A stretch of DNA of 64,000 nt from Streptomyces sp. NBC_00377. GTDB lineage: Bacteria > Actinomycetota > Actinomycetes > Streptomycetales > Streptomycetaceae. The stretch's first letter is position 1. Every line of letters begins with the position of its first letter. This document shows, in pieces, positions 9,152-17,859 of this stretch. The position numbers and the translations under genes are program-made. The notes beneath the pieces are model-generated. The model worked only from the letters and a program-made list of their open reading frames with translations, ran no database searches and was not told where the DNA came from. The DNA is taken from assembly GCF_036075115.1 (NCBI RefSeq), contig NZ_CP107958.1:4526001-4590000 (forward strand). The letters run 5' to 3'.

Positions 9152-10582
9152 TCAGACCGTGAAACGGACTGCCTCGAGCTGGAGCTTCTGCTCCATGGGG
9201 CTGCCGCCGTAGATCCAGTCGCCCGGCTTGGTGCAGCCGTTGCCCAGCCAGCCGCGGTCCTTGATGTGCGGGTTCTGGCAGACGGAGCCTTCCATGGTCT
9301 TGATGGTGAACCCCTGCATCACCGAGACCGCCGGCTTGCTGGAGCCCATGTACATGTTGGCGCCGTCGCTCGCCTTCGACCACTTGTCGCCGGTCAGCCA
9401 GCCCCCGTCCACATGGGCGGCGTTGCCCATGACACCGCCGGTGCGCGCGGTGGCGATGTTGAGGGCCTTGATGGCCAGGGCCTTGCCGGTCGTGCCGGCG
9501 ATCGCGCCGTCGCAGACCGGGTCCTGCCAGCCCTTGTCCTCCACGTAGGCGCGGTAGCAGATGTGCCGCCCGTCGCTGCGCGCCGCGAGCTTGTTCACGG
9601 CGTCGGCCGCCGTCTCCTGCTTGGGCTTCGCGGGAGCCTTCGACTCGCCGCCGCCACCCCCGCCACCCCCGCCCCCGCCGCCGCCGCTGCCGCCGCCGGC
9701 CGGGGCCTGGCTGGTGACGGGCGCCTCGACCACGGCGGCTGCCGTCGGCGTGGGCACCAGGGGCGGGGCGCTGGGCGTGGCCGAGGGGCTGGGCGCCAGG
9801 GTGCTGACGCCGGCCCCCGCCAGCTTCTCGTTGGCGCTGGTGATGACCCGCGGCTTGTAGGCCAGCCAGATCATCACGAACGCGATGGCCAGGGCCAGCG
9901 TCAGACTGAGCGCCGTCGCCAGCCAGCGCGGCAGGAACCCGCGCTGCACGAACGTGCCCTCCACCTCCAAGGGGTGGGCGCCCGACCGGCGTACCGCCAG
10001 GCTGTAGCGCTGTTCCTCCTTCGAGCCGAACCAGATGACCTGGCGCGGGCGCAGCGTCGTGTTCACGAACACCGCCCGCCCCGGTTCGACCTGGACGTTG
10101 GCCGGCTGGAGTTCGTACGACAGCCGGTCGCCGGTGTCGCTGCCGCTCAGCGAGGCGGTGACCTTGGTGTTGCCGAGGTTGTCGATGGCGAGGCGTGGCC
10201 GGCCGCGGAACCGCCCCTTCACCGTCGGCGGCACCAGCTCGGCGCGCACCTCGGTGAACGGCGTGACCGTCAGGTTCCCCTCGGGAACGGTCACCGCCTC
10301 CGGATGCTCGGTGGGCGTGATGCGCACCGCGTACGGGTTGGGCCCGGCCGTGGCGTCCGGGGTCCGCGGCGGCGAGAAGGTCAGCTCGACCGTGCCCGTC
10401 GTCCCCGGATACAACCGCAGCGTCGGCGGCTCCACCACCGTCCACGGCGCCACCGCACCCACCGGCTCGAACCGGTACTCGTCGACCACGTCACCGGTGT
10501 TGCGCACCCGCAACCGCACGGTCGCCCGGCTGCCGGGGTCGACGGTGACGGACGCCGGTTCAAGAGAAGTCCACAGGCTCAC
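9152..10582 (-). CDS. Paralogous single-pass membrane protein with C-terminal ChW-like repeats (CIS-associated)
   Basis: The 476-residue protein shares residues 1 to about 245, including the transmembrane helix at 220-242, with its downstream neighbour, but its end differs. After a Pro/Ala linker and a run of about a dozen glycines come three degenerate repeats centred on GWQDPVCDG..AGTTGK, GGWLTGDKW and DRGWLGNGC, the last ending in QLEAVRFTV. These resemble clostridial hydrophobic W (ChW) repeats, which are surface or adhesion modules. Six cysteines could form disulfides outside the cell. The topology is inferred as N-in/C-out. The gene heads the minus-strand pair, 381 bases from the divergent sheath operon. 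Confidence 0.75.
   Translation of the reverse strand: MSLWTSLEPASVTVDPGSRATVRLRVRNTGDVVDEYRFEPVGAVAPWTVVEPPTLRLYPGTTGTVELTFSPPRTPDATAGPNPYAVRITPTEHPEAVTVPEGNLTVTPFTEVRAELVPPTVKGRFRGRPRLAIDNLGNTKVTASLSGSDTGDRLSYELQPANVQVEPGRAVFVNTTLRPRQVIWFGSKEEQRYSLAVRRSGAHPLEVEGTFVQRGFLPRWLATALSLTLALAIAFVMIWLAYKPRVITSANEKLAGAGVSTLAPSPSATPSAPPLVPTPTAAAVVEAPVTSQAPAGGGSGGGGGGGGGGGGGESKAPAKPKQETAADAVNKLAARSDGRHICYRAYVEDKGWQDPVCDGAIAGTTGKALAIKALNIATARTGGVMGNAAHVDGGWLTGDKWSKASDGANMYMGSSKPAVSVMQGFTIKTMEGSVCQNPHIKDRGWLGNGCTKPGDWIYGGSPMEQKLQLEAVRFTV
9846..10524 (-). repeat. Copy B of the duplicated N-terminal/TM coding segment
   Basis: The partners of copy A are 9846-9958 and 10173-10524, the same lengths with no indel. 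Direct orientation and about 1.54 kb spacing make deletion or exchange of the different C-terminal domains by homologous recombination possible. Confidence 0.85.
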
Positions 10583-10963
10583 GCGCCGACGCTACGGCGA
10601 GGGCGGCGGGCGGGGTCAGAGGCATGGGGGCAGGGTGCGTGCCCGCCGGGCCGTGACGGGTTGCCCGAGGGGACCTGGAGCGTGTCTGACGCCGCGCGCC
10701 CGGCGGGAATTGTCAGACACGACCCAGCGGCCGGGCTGCGCCCCCGGGTCCGGGCAGGCGCCCCCGCCGGGAAGGCCCGCGCACCGGTGCCGACGAGCGC
10801 CTCGCGGGCCGGACGAGGGCGTCGCGGGCCGGACCCGGCGGCCCGCGCTGCCCCCGAGGGCAACAGCGGTGCCCCGGACCCTGCACCGGAAGCCGTTTCG
10901 ACGGACGCGCTTCGCGCGTGACGGTGAAAGACGTCCTGACGCGTACCCCGAGGAGAGCACAGC
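10583..10963. promoter_or_regulatory. Divergent control region between membrane-protein pair and sheath operon
   Basis: The 381 bases hold no convincing gene. They contain a short MITE-like palindrome (10681-10721), a small inverted repeat ACGCGC-ttc-GCGCGT (10905-10919), and the sheath ribosome site (GAGGAGA). The promoters of both the structural CIS operon and the opposite membrane-protein genes should lie here, but I could not identify clear -35/-10 boxes, which suggests an activator-dependent or alternative-sigma promoter. Confidence 0.5.
10681..10721. mobile_element. 41-bp MITE-like palindromic remnant
   Basis: The ends are perfect 10-bp inverted repeats, CGTGTCTGAC and GTCAGACACG. The core (gccgcgcgcccggcgggaatt) matches, in reverse orientation, the left end of the longer element at 36380. 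It looks like an internally deleted derivative of a dispersed Streptomyces intergenic repeat. It could also form a hairpin in the CIS control region. Confidence 0.65.
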
Positions 10964-12565
10964 ATGCCGTCCTACCTGTCGCCCGGCGTATACGTCGAGG
11001 AGGTGGCCAGCGGCTCCCGCCCGATCGAGGGGGTGGGCACCTCGGTGGCGGCCTTCGTCGGGCTCGCCCCGTCCGGCCCCCTCAACGAACCGACCCTGGT
11101 GACCAACTGGACCCAGTACGTGGCGGCGTTCGGTGACTTCACCGACGGCTACTACCTGGCGCACTCCGTCTACGGGTTCTTCAACAACGGCGGCTCGGCG
11201 GCCTACGTCGTCCGCGTCGGCGGATCCTCGGCGGGTGCCGCCGGAGACGCCAAGTCGCCTGCCGCGGTCGCCGGTTCCGGCCCCGCGCCGGCCGCCCTGC
11301 CGGCCGGTGAGCCGAAGCAGCTCGGCACGTTCACCGTGACGGCCGTGGCGCCGGGCGAGAGCGGCGGCCCGCTGAGCGTGGAGGTCGCGGACGCGGAGGG
11401 CGAGGGCCCCGCCGAGCGCTTCAAGCTGATCGTCAAGGACGGCGACAAGCCCGTCGAGACGTTCGACGTGTCGGCGAAGAAGGGCAACCGCTCCTACGTC
11501 GTCACCCAGGTCAAGGAACGCTCCAAGCTCATCACCGTGGCGGAGGCCGCGCCCGCCGCGCAGCTGGCCCGCCCCGACAACCAGACGGTCGCGCTGGCCG
11601 CGCCGCCCGCCGGCGCGCCCGCCGCCGCCGGTGGCGCTGTCGAGGCCGCGCAGCCCGTAGGCCCCGCGCAGTACCTGGGCGACAGCTCCGACCGCACCGG
11701 CTTCGGCGGCCTGGAGGCCGTCGACGAGGTGTCCATGGTCGCGGTGCCCGACCTGATGGCCGCCTACCAGCGCGGCGCGATCGACCTGGAGTCGGTCAAG
11801 GCCGTCCAGCTGGGCCTGATCGCGCACTGTGAGCTGATGGGCGACCGCGTCGCCATCATCGACCCGCCGCCCGGCCTCAACGCCCGCCAGATCCGCGTCT
11901 GGCGCCAGGAGACGGCCGGCTACGACTCCAAGTACGCGGCGCTGTACTACCCGTGGATCAAGTCCTTCGACCCGGCCGCGGGCAAGGCCCGGCTGATCCC
12001 GCCGAGCGGCCACGTGGCCGGGGTGTGGGCCCGCAACGACTCCGAGCGCGGCGTGCACAAGGCCCCCGCGAACGAGGTCGTGCGCGGTGCGGTGGACCTG
12101 GAGATCCAGATCACGCGCGGTGAGCAGGACCTGCTCAACCCGATCGGCGTGAACTGCATCCGGGCGTTCCCCGGCCGGGGCATCCGCATCTGGGGAGCCC
12201 GCACCCTCTCCTCCGACCCTGCCTGGCGCTACCTGAACGTCCGCCGGTACTTCAACTACCTGGAGGAGTCGATCCTGATCGGCACCCAGTGGGTGGTGTT
12301 CGAGCCGAACGACCACGCTCTGTGGGCCCGGATCCGGCGCAACGTCTCCGCGTTCCTCGTGAACGAGTGGCGCGCGGGCGCGCTGTTCGGCGCCCGTCCC
12401 GAGGAGGCGTTCTACGTCAAGTGTGACGAGGAGTCCAACCCGCCGGAGTCGGTCGACCTCGGCCGTGTGGTGTGCGAGATCGGCATCGCGCCGGTCAAGC
12501 CCGCCGAGTTCGTGATCTTCCGGCTGGCCCAGTTCTCCAGCGGCAACGGCGAGCTGGAGGAGTAG
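10964..12565 (+). CDS. cis2: Contractile tail sheath protein (Cis2-like)
   Basis: This is a 533-residue phage tail sheath homologue. The start SPGVYVEEVASGSRPIEGVG is the hallmark N-terminus that interlinks sheath subunits. The C-terminal half has the conserved sheath core (GRGIRIWGARTLSSDPAWRY, VRRYFNYLEESI, NDHALWARIRRNVSAFL, and the FYVKCDEESNPPESVDLGRV segment). A variable insertion at about residues 87-215, rich in Ala/Gly/Pro, decorates the surface. The sheath polymerises around the tube in the extended state and contracts to drive it out. A strong GAGGAGA ribosome site precedes the ATG. It is the first gene of the structural operon and is followed after 66 bases by the tube gene. Confidence 0.97.
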   Translation: MPSYLSPGVYVEEVASGSRPIEGVGTSVAAFVGLAPSGPLNEPTLVTNWTQYVAAFGDFTDGYYLAHSVYGFFNNGGSAAYVVRVGGSSAGAAGDAKSPAAVAGSGPAPAALPAGEPKQLGTFTVTAVAPGESGGPLSVEVADAEGEGPAERFKLIVKDGDKPVETFDVSAKKGNRSYVVTQVKERSKLITVAEAAPAAQLARPDNQTVALAAPPAGAPAAAGGAVEAAQPVGPAQYLGDSSDRTGFGGLEAVDEVSMVAVPDLMAAYQRGAIDLESVKAVQLGLIAHCELMGDRVAIIDPPPGLNARQIRVWRQETAGYDSKYAALYYPWIKSFDPAAGKARLIPPSGHVAGVWARNDSERGVHKAPANEVVRGAVDLEIQITRGEQDLLNPIGVNCIRAFPGRGIRIWGARTLSSDPAWRYLNVRRYFNYLEESILIGTQWVVFEPNDHALWARIRRNVSAFLVNEWRAGALFGARPEEAFYVKCDEESNPPESVDLGRVVCEIGIAPVKPAEFVIFRLAQFSSGNGELEE

Positions 12566-12631
12566 GCCCGCGGCAGGCCCTCCGCCGCGCCCCCGTACCG
12601 CCCTCCGCAACACACCTAGAAGGAAAGCCAG

Positions 12632-13075
12632 ATGAGTCTCCAGCCGGGTGACGCCCTTACTTCACACAATTTCGGTCTCCAGATCGACGGCGTGATGGTC
12701 GAGTACCTCGCCGAGGTCAGCGGCCTCAGCCTCGAACAGGACGTCATCGAGTACCAGCAGGTCTCCGCGCAGGGCAAGCCCGTCACCAAGAAGCTGCCCG
12801 GCGTGAAGAAGGCCGGTACCTGCACGGTCGTCCGCGGTATGACCCAGTCCGCGGCGTTCAACCAGTGGATCACCGAGTCGATCAACGGCGTGATGGGCAC
12901 CGCCCGCAAGAACGCCACGATCATGGTGATGGACTACCAGAACAACCCGGTCAAGCGGTACAACATGCGCAACGCCTGGTGCAGCAAGATCGACACCAGT
13001 TCGGTGAAGGCCGGCGAGGCCTCCGCGCTGACCGAGACCGTGACCATCACGTTCGAAGAACTGGTCATCGAGTAA
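12632..13075 (+). CDS. cis1: CIS inner tube protein (gp19/Hcp-like, Cis1-like)
   Basis: The 147 residues match the T4 gp19-like tube family. The protein is a compact beta barrel with SHNFGLQIDGVMVEYLAEVS at residues 10-30 and the typical closing strand ETVTITFEELVIE. Family members stack as hexamers to form the injected tube. The ribosome site AGAAGGAAA stands 8 bases before the ATG. The stop overlaps the next start (TAATG). A second, divergent tube paralogue lies 4.8 kb downstream and probably forms the first ring(s) at the baseplate. Confidence 0.95.
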   Translation: MSLQPGDALTSHNFGLQIDGVMVEYLAEVSGLSLEQDVIEYQQVSAQGKPVTKKLPGVKKAGTCTVVRGMTQSAAFNQWITESINGVMGTARKNATIMVMDYQNNPVKRYNMRNAWCSKIDTSSVKAGEASALTETVTITFEELVIE

Positions 13076-13608
13076 TGCGGCGCACGGCTGTCCGGGCGGC
13101 GGCGGGCGGGGAGCCGCAGGAGGCGCTCCCGGCCGCCGCCGTGCCCGAATCCGCGTCGGGGACCGGACCCGCCTCCGGGTCCGCCTCCACGTTCGCCGCG
13201 CCGGGTGCGGCTGCCGCCCCGGCTCCGGCGCCGTACCGGCTCCAGACGGAGTTCCCCTTCGAGCTGCCGCGCGGTTACGTCGACGACGCGGGCACGGTCC
13301 ACCGCGACGGCGTGATGCGGCTGGCCACGGCACGGGACGAGCTGGTCCCCCTCCGGGACATCCGCGTCCAGGAGAACCCGGCGTATCTGTCGGTGGTGCT
13401 GCTGGGCCGGGTCATCACCAGGCTCGGCAGCCTCCCGCTGGTCCACGACGGCGTCGTGGAGAACATGTTCGCCTCCGACCTGGCGTTCCTCCAGGACTTC
13501 TACCGCCAGGTCAACGCCGAGGGGCACACCCGCGCCTCGGTGCAGTGCCCGCACTGCTCGGAGCCCTTCGAGGTGGAACTCGGCGGGAGCCGCCTGGGGG
13601 AATCGTGA
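13075..13608 (+). CDS. Tail-assembly (chaperone-like) protein of the CIS, hypothetical
   Basis: The 177-residue protein has an Ala/Pro-rich first third (1-55) and a conserved-looking region that follows (YRLQTEFPFELPRGYVDDAG; DGVMRLATARDELVPLRDIR; ENPAYLSVVLLGRVITRLG). This layout recalls phage tail assembly proteins that sit between the tube and tape-measure genes. It ends with a VQCPHCSEPFEVEL motif containing a lone C-x2-C, insufficient by itself for a zinc site. The start overlaps the tube stop by one base and its stop overlaps the next start (GTGA), so the genes are translationally coupled. Function is inferred from position and weak similarity. Confidence 0.7.
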   Translation: MRRTAVRAAAGGEPQEALPAAAVPESASGTGPASGSASTFAAPGAAAAPAPAPYRLQTEFPFELPRGYVDDAGTVHRDGVMRLATARDELVPLRDIRVQENPAYLSVVLLGRVITRLGSLPLVHDGVVENMFASDLAFLQDFYRQVNAEGHTRASVQCPHCSEPFEVELGGSRLGES

Positions 13609-13763
13609 CGTACGCGACCGACCGGCTGCACGAGGAGATCGCGTACGTCGCCTACCACTTCCACTGGGGCCAGGACGAGATCCTCGACCTGGAACACCAC
13701 GACCGGCGCCGTTACGCCGACCAGATCGCTTCCCTGGTGACCCGGGGCGGGGCGGAGGGCTGA
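13605..13763 (+). CDS. Small DUF6760/GpE-like tail protein
   Basis: This 52-residue protein is rich in aromatic and charged residues (LHEEIAYVAYHFHWGQDEIL, then LEHHDRRRYADQI). The W-x3-EIL-x(5)-RR-YA arrangement is that of the short GpE/GpG-T-like proteins encoded just before tape-measure genes in phage tails and of DUF6760 proteins in CIS clusters. The GTG start overlaps the preceding stop, and the next ATG is only 3 bases after its stop. It probably binds the product of the following gene during assembly. Confidence 0.75.
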   Translation: MTYATDRLHEEIAYVAYHFHWGQDEILDLEHHDRRRYADQIASLVTRGGAEG

Positions 13764-13766
13764 GGC

Positions 13767-16700
13767 ATGGGGTTCCTGGAACGGCTGCGGGGCCGGCGCG
13801 GGGACGAAGGCGGGCGCGGAAGCGGCCCGGATGCGTCGCCGCCCGGGTCGCCGTCGGCGGCGGGTCCGGCTTCGGCATCTGCCACTGGTCCGGCTTCGGC
13901 ACCGGCTGCTGGTCCGGCTTCGACTGCGCCTTCGGCCGCAGCTCCGGCCGCACCTTCCGCTTCGGCTCCGGTGAGTGGCTCCGGTTCCGTGCCGCGTGTC
14001 GTCGCGGCCGCCTGGCCGACGCTTCCGCCCATCCAGCGGGCGGCGGCCGGGGGGACCTCGGGCGTCGCCGACGCCGGGTTCGGGGGGCGGCTGGCCACCT
14101 GGCAGAACCCCTCCTTCACCGGCACCGGTTTCCACGCGGTGCTGGACGCGGCGCCGGGCGGCGCGATGAGCAGCCTGCGGGCGGCTCCGCCGGCCGCGGA
14201 ACCCGAGCGGGTGTCCGCGCCGCCCCGGCCGACACCCCTCCAGCGTGCGGTGCCCGCGTCACCCATGACGTCGCCGGTGTCCGGGCCCCGCCCGGCCGCC
14301 CCGACCGCGCCGGGTCCGGTCGCTGCGGGTGCGGTGCCGCAGTCGGCCGGGCCCGCCGCTCCCGCCCACTCGACGGCGTCCGCGCCACCGGCGTCCTCGT
14401 TCGTCCCGTCGGCTCCGGCCACTCCGGCCGTGCCTGTGACGGCCACCCGACCGACGGCTCCGTCCGCTCCCGCCGCCTTCCCCGCACGGGGCATCCGGGT
14501 GTCCCCGGCGAGCCCGCCCACCGGGTCGGGTCCGGCCCCGCTGACAAGGTCCATGTCGGCGCCGGTACAGCGCCGCAGCCTGCCTGCCCGGCCGCCGTCC
14601 CCGGCCGGCACTCCGGCTCCGGTCGCGCCGGCGTCACCGGGGACCGGCTCCGCCCGGGCGTCCGGACGGGGTACCGAGACCGACGGCGCAGGCGCGGCGG
14701 CCGGCAAGGAACCCGCTCCCGGCCCGCGACCGGCTCCGGGCGGCACCTCCGCTACGGGAGAACCACGCACGCCGTCTCCCGCCCCCGTCGCACTCCAGCG
14801 AGCGGCCTCCCCTCACCATGGCTCCCCGACCGGCGGCGAGCCGGTTCGAGCGCGGCGGGCGATACCGGGCGCGGGTGACGCCGGTACGGCTCCCGGTCCT
14901 CCGGCGGCGGACGGAGCCACGCCCGCCGTGCAGGCAGGCGCAGCCGTCCCCTCGCCCGCGAACTCGCCCACGGTGTCCGACGGTTCGGCGTTCCGAGCCG
15001 TGCCGCGGGCGGCGAAGGGTGCGTCGGCCCACTCCGCCGGTCCCGACGTACGGGACGCCGGGCGGAGCGTGCAGCGTGCCGTGTCGGCGCGCACGGCGCC
15101 GTCCTCCTCCCCCGGTGAGACGCCCGGGGGCACCGGCACACGCTCCCCGGGCAGCGGCCCCGCCGCACCCCGGTCGGACGCGGGGCAAGGACGGACCGGC
15201 GCAGCGGAACGCACCCCGGCGCCAGCGCCAGCACCAGCACCAGCACCAGCAGCGAACCAGGGTCGGCGCGCCGTGAGCGCCCAGCGTCCCGGCGCGGTGG
15301 CGCCGGTTCAGGTGAGCAGACGCCTGGCCCCCGACACGACCTCCGCTCCTGCCGCCGGCACCCTCAACGGGCCGTCGGCCAGTCGCGGTTCGGGCTCCGA
15401 TTCCGGTCGGGTCCCTGGCGCCCCCTCCGGTTCCCGTCCCGGCTCCGCACCGGGTACCGGTATCGGGTCGGGCGCGGGCCTCGGTCCCGCCGTCGGGTCC
15501 GGCCCTGCCCCCGTGCCCGCCGACGGCCCCGCGCGGGGCGCCGCCCCGAGCACCGGATCCGGTGCGCCCGTTCGTCCCCGCCCGGCCACCGTCGACGGCG
15601 GTACGTCGTCCCCCAGCGTGCAACGGGCGGCGAGGACACCGGAATCGGCACCGGGTACCACGCCGGGATCCACTCCGGGTTCGCCCTCGGGTTCGACTGC
15701 GCGCCCCGGCTCCCGCCCGGTTCCGGCCTCGCACCCCGGTCCCGGACCCGTATCAGGCGCCGCCTCCGCCGCGGGTGCCGCCCCGGTGCCCGGCTCCGCC
15801 TCGGGCCCCGGCGACGGCGGCCGCGCGTCGGCCCGGCCCGTACACCGCACGGCGACGGCCTCGGCATCCGGCCCCACCTCGTCCCCGGGCGACGGTGCCC
15901 CTGTCCCGGCCCTCCCCGTGCAGCGCGCGGCGACGGCCCCCGCATCGGCCACTTCCCCCGGCTCCACCCCCGGCTCCACCCCGGGATCGACACCGGCGTC
16001 GGCACAGACTTCGGCACAGACTTCGGCGCCGGCCCCGCGCGCGGTCCCGGCCACCGGCGCTCATACGCCCTCCACGGACGTGCGGCGCACGGCAGCCGCC
16101 CCTGTCCCGGTGATCCCGCCCACGCACCCCGGCCCGAGCGGCCCCGTCCGGCCGGTGGGCGGCGCGAGGGGGCCGGGGTCGATACCCGCCGGCCCGGCGC
16201 GGCCTTCGCGCGCTGCGGCCGACTCACCGCCGCCCGCCCGGGGGGCCGCGTCCACCCCCGCACCCGCGCCCCCGTTCACGTCTTCGACCTCGACCTCGAC
16301 CTCGACCTCGACGAGCGTCCAGCGGGTCGCCTCCGGGACGACCGCTCCCCCGCGTCGCGTGGGTCTCGGTGCCCCCACCAGCCTGCCCGCGGGCCGACCG
16401 AATCCGGCGACACCGCCGAACGCGCCCTCGGCGCACGGGCCTTCCGCCCCTTTGGCGTCTCCGACGGTTCCCGCACCGGCTACGCCCCCGGCGCTTCCGG
16501 GGGCCTCGATCCCGGCCGGTACGCTCCCGGTCGCCGCGCCCGTCTCCGGCACCCCGGGTCCGGGGACCGGACCGCTGCCCGCGCCTCAGCGCTCCACGCC
16601 CCTCGGCGCTCCCGTCCAGCGGGCCGCCCTGCCGGTCGCCGCCACCGCGCGGCCCTCGCGCCCCGCGGCCGGGCGTCCCGCGCTGGGCGCCCCGCTGTCC

Positions 16701-17765
16701 GCCCGCCCCGCCGACGCCGCCCCGCTCGATGCGCCGAGCGGCATTCCCCTCGCGCCGCACCGCCACGCACCGCGTCCGCCGTCCGGACCGGGAGCGACCG
16801 CCCCGGCGCGGCCGCCGCTCCCGTCTCCCGTCGTGCAGCGCAGCACCGGGACCTCCGGATCCTCGGAACTCCCCTTGTCCGCAACGGCGTCCGGCCCCGG
16901 CACGCCCGCGCACCGGCCGGGGCCGTCGCCGCAGAGCTTCACCCCCGCCACCACCGCCACCGCCACCGCCACCACAGGCACGCTCCCGAGCGCGGTCCGT
17001 CCCACGGCGACGGACGGGCAGGGGCGTGTTCCGCACCCCGTCTCCTTCTCCGGCAGGCCCCCGGTGTCCCCCTCATCACCCGCGTCACCGTCATCGCTCC
17101 CGTCACCGTCACCGTCATCGCTCCCGTCACCGTCCTCCCGGAGCATGCCGTCGGCCGTGCAGCGCAGTGCGGTCAAAGCCCCCGTGGCGTTGCGCCGCAC
17201 CGCGCCCGGAGCGGCTGCGGGCCAACCCGTGGCCCGGCCGTACCCGACACCCGCCTTCGCCTCCGGCCTGTCGCACGAGCCCGCGGCCCCGTCGGCCCCG
17301 GGCGGGTCCGGCGTCCCGCACCAGCCGGCCCAGTTCTCGCCCCTCGCCGTCCAGCGCCGGCCGTCGGGCGCCCCGATGGCACCGGCGACCGGCCCCGTGC
17401 GTCCCGTCGCACCGGCCCAGGGGTCGCCCGCGCCGATGCCGGTCCAAACGGCGGCCGCGCCGCCGCCCGCACCGCCTGTGCCCCGCACCCCCGTCGTCCA
17501 GCGCGTCGCCGGCCCGCCCCCCGCGCCGCCGCAGGCACCCCGCTCGGCCGCCGGTACGCCGTCCGGGCCCCCGCCCGACGTGGACCGGGGCGCGGCGGGC
17601 GCGGGTCGCGAACAGCCGCATCCCGGCTTCGACCCCCGTGCGCTCACCGACTTCCAGCTCGACGAGCTGACGCACCGTCTGACCGGCCGCATCACCCGGC
17701 TCCTGCGCACCGAACTCCGGCTCGACCGTGAACGGGTGGGACGACTCCGCGACCCCCGCCACTGA
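13767..17765 (+). CDS. Giant Pro/Ala/Ser-rich disordered protein with repeated (V/L)QR motifs
   Basis: This 1332-residue protein is almost wholly low-complexity Pro, Ala, Ser, Gly and Thr. It has a short basic N-terminus (MGFLERLRGRRG) and a helical charged C-terminal segment (about 1285-1325: LTDFQLDELTHRLTGRITRL). I count 15 QR motifs, mostly of the form VQRAA/VQRSA/LQRAA, and four or more variants (VHRTA, VRRTA, LRRTA), scattered from about residue 89 to 1245. No transmembrane or coiled-coil segment interrupts it. It occupies the place where phages encode the tape-measure protein, directly after the tube, chaperone and GpE-like genes, and no other tape measure is seen. A lumen-filling or length-setting role, or cargo recruitment, is inferred. 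Sequence repeats in the DNA (gcaccagcacc, tcgacctcgacc) suggest length variability. Confidence 0.8.
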   Translation: MGFLERLRGRRGDEGGRGSGPDASPPGSPSAAGPASASATGPASAPAAGPASTAPSAAAPAAPSASAPVSGSGSVPRVVAAAWPTLPPIQRAAAGGTSGVADAGFGGRLATWQNPSFTGTGFHAVLDAAPGGAMSSLRAAPPAAEPERVSAPPRPTPLQRAVPASPMTSPVSGPRPAAPTAPGPVAAGAVPQSAGPAAPAHSTASAPPASSFVPSAPATPAVPVTATRPTAPSAPAAFPARGIRVSPASPPTGSGPAPLTRSMSAPVQRRSLPARPPSPAGTPAPVAPASPGTGSARASGRGTETDGAGAAAGKEPAPGPRPAPGGTSATGEPRTPSPAPVALQRAASPHHGSPTGGEPVRARRAIPGAGDAGTAPGPPAADGATPAVQAGAAVPSPANSPTVSDGSAFRAVPRAAKGASAHSAGPDVRDAGRSVQRAVSARTAPSSSPGETPGGTGTRSPGSGPAAPRSDAGQGRTGAAERTPAPAPAPAPAPAANQGRRAVSAQRPGAVAPVQVSRRLAPDTTSAPAAGTLNGPSASRGSGSDSGRVPGAPSGSRPGSAPGTGIGSGAGLGPAVGSGPAPVPADGPARGAAPSTGSGAPVRPRPATVDGGTSSPSVQRAARTPESAPGTTPGSTPGSPSGSTARPGSRPVPASHPGPGPVSGAASAAGAAPVPGSASGPGDGGRASARPVHRTATASASGPTSSPGDGAPVPALPVQRAATAPASATSPGSTPGSTPGSTPASAQTSAQTSAPAPRAVPATGAHTPSTDVRRTAAAPVPVIPPTHPGPSGPVRPVGGARGPGSIPAGPARPSRAAADSPPPARGAASTPAPAPPFTSSTSTSTSTSTSVQRVASGTTAPPRRVGLGAPTSLPAGRPNPATPPNAPSAHGPSAPLASPTVPAPATPPALPGASIPAGTLPVAAPVSGTPGPGTGPLPAPQRSTPLGAPVQRAALPVAATARPSRPAAGRPALGAPLSARPADAAPLDAPSGIPLAPHRHAPRPPSGPGATAPARPPLPSPVVQRSTGTSGSSELPLSATASGPGTPAHRPGPSPQSFTPATTATATATTGTLPSAVRPTATDGQGRVPHPVSFSGRPPVSPSSPASPSSLPSPSPSSLPSPSSRSMPSAVQRSAVKAPVALRRTAPGAAAGQPVARPYPTPAFASGLSHEPAAPSAPGGSGVPHQPAQFSPLAVQRRPSGAPMAPATGPVRPVAPAQGSPAPMPVQTAAAPPPAPPVPRTPVVQRVAGPPPAPPQAPRSAAGTPSGPPPDVDRGAAGAGREQPHPGFDPRALTDFQLDELTHRLTGRITRLLRTELRLDRERVGRLRDPRH

Positions 17766-17859
17766 CCCGGCCACCGGCCCGGACCCCCGGACCCCGACGC
17801 CCGCCCGACACACCCCGCCCCGCGCCCCCGCCGCCCCTCCCAGAAAGGCCAGGCTCCCG

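Noticed and set aside
10616..12613. Long minus-strand frame opposite the sheath gene
   Set aside because: Typical antisense shadow with Arg/Gly/Val/Asp composition; the sheath protein on the plus strand is unambiguous.
14634..15734. Minus-strand frames inside the giant disordered gene
   Set aside because: Many open frames occur in all phases because of the extreme GC content; start, ribosome site and conserved end support only the plus-strand frame.
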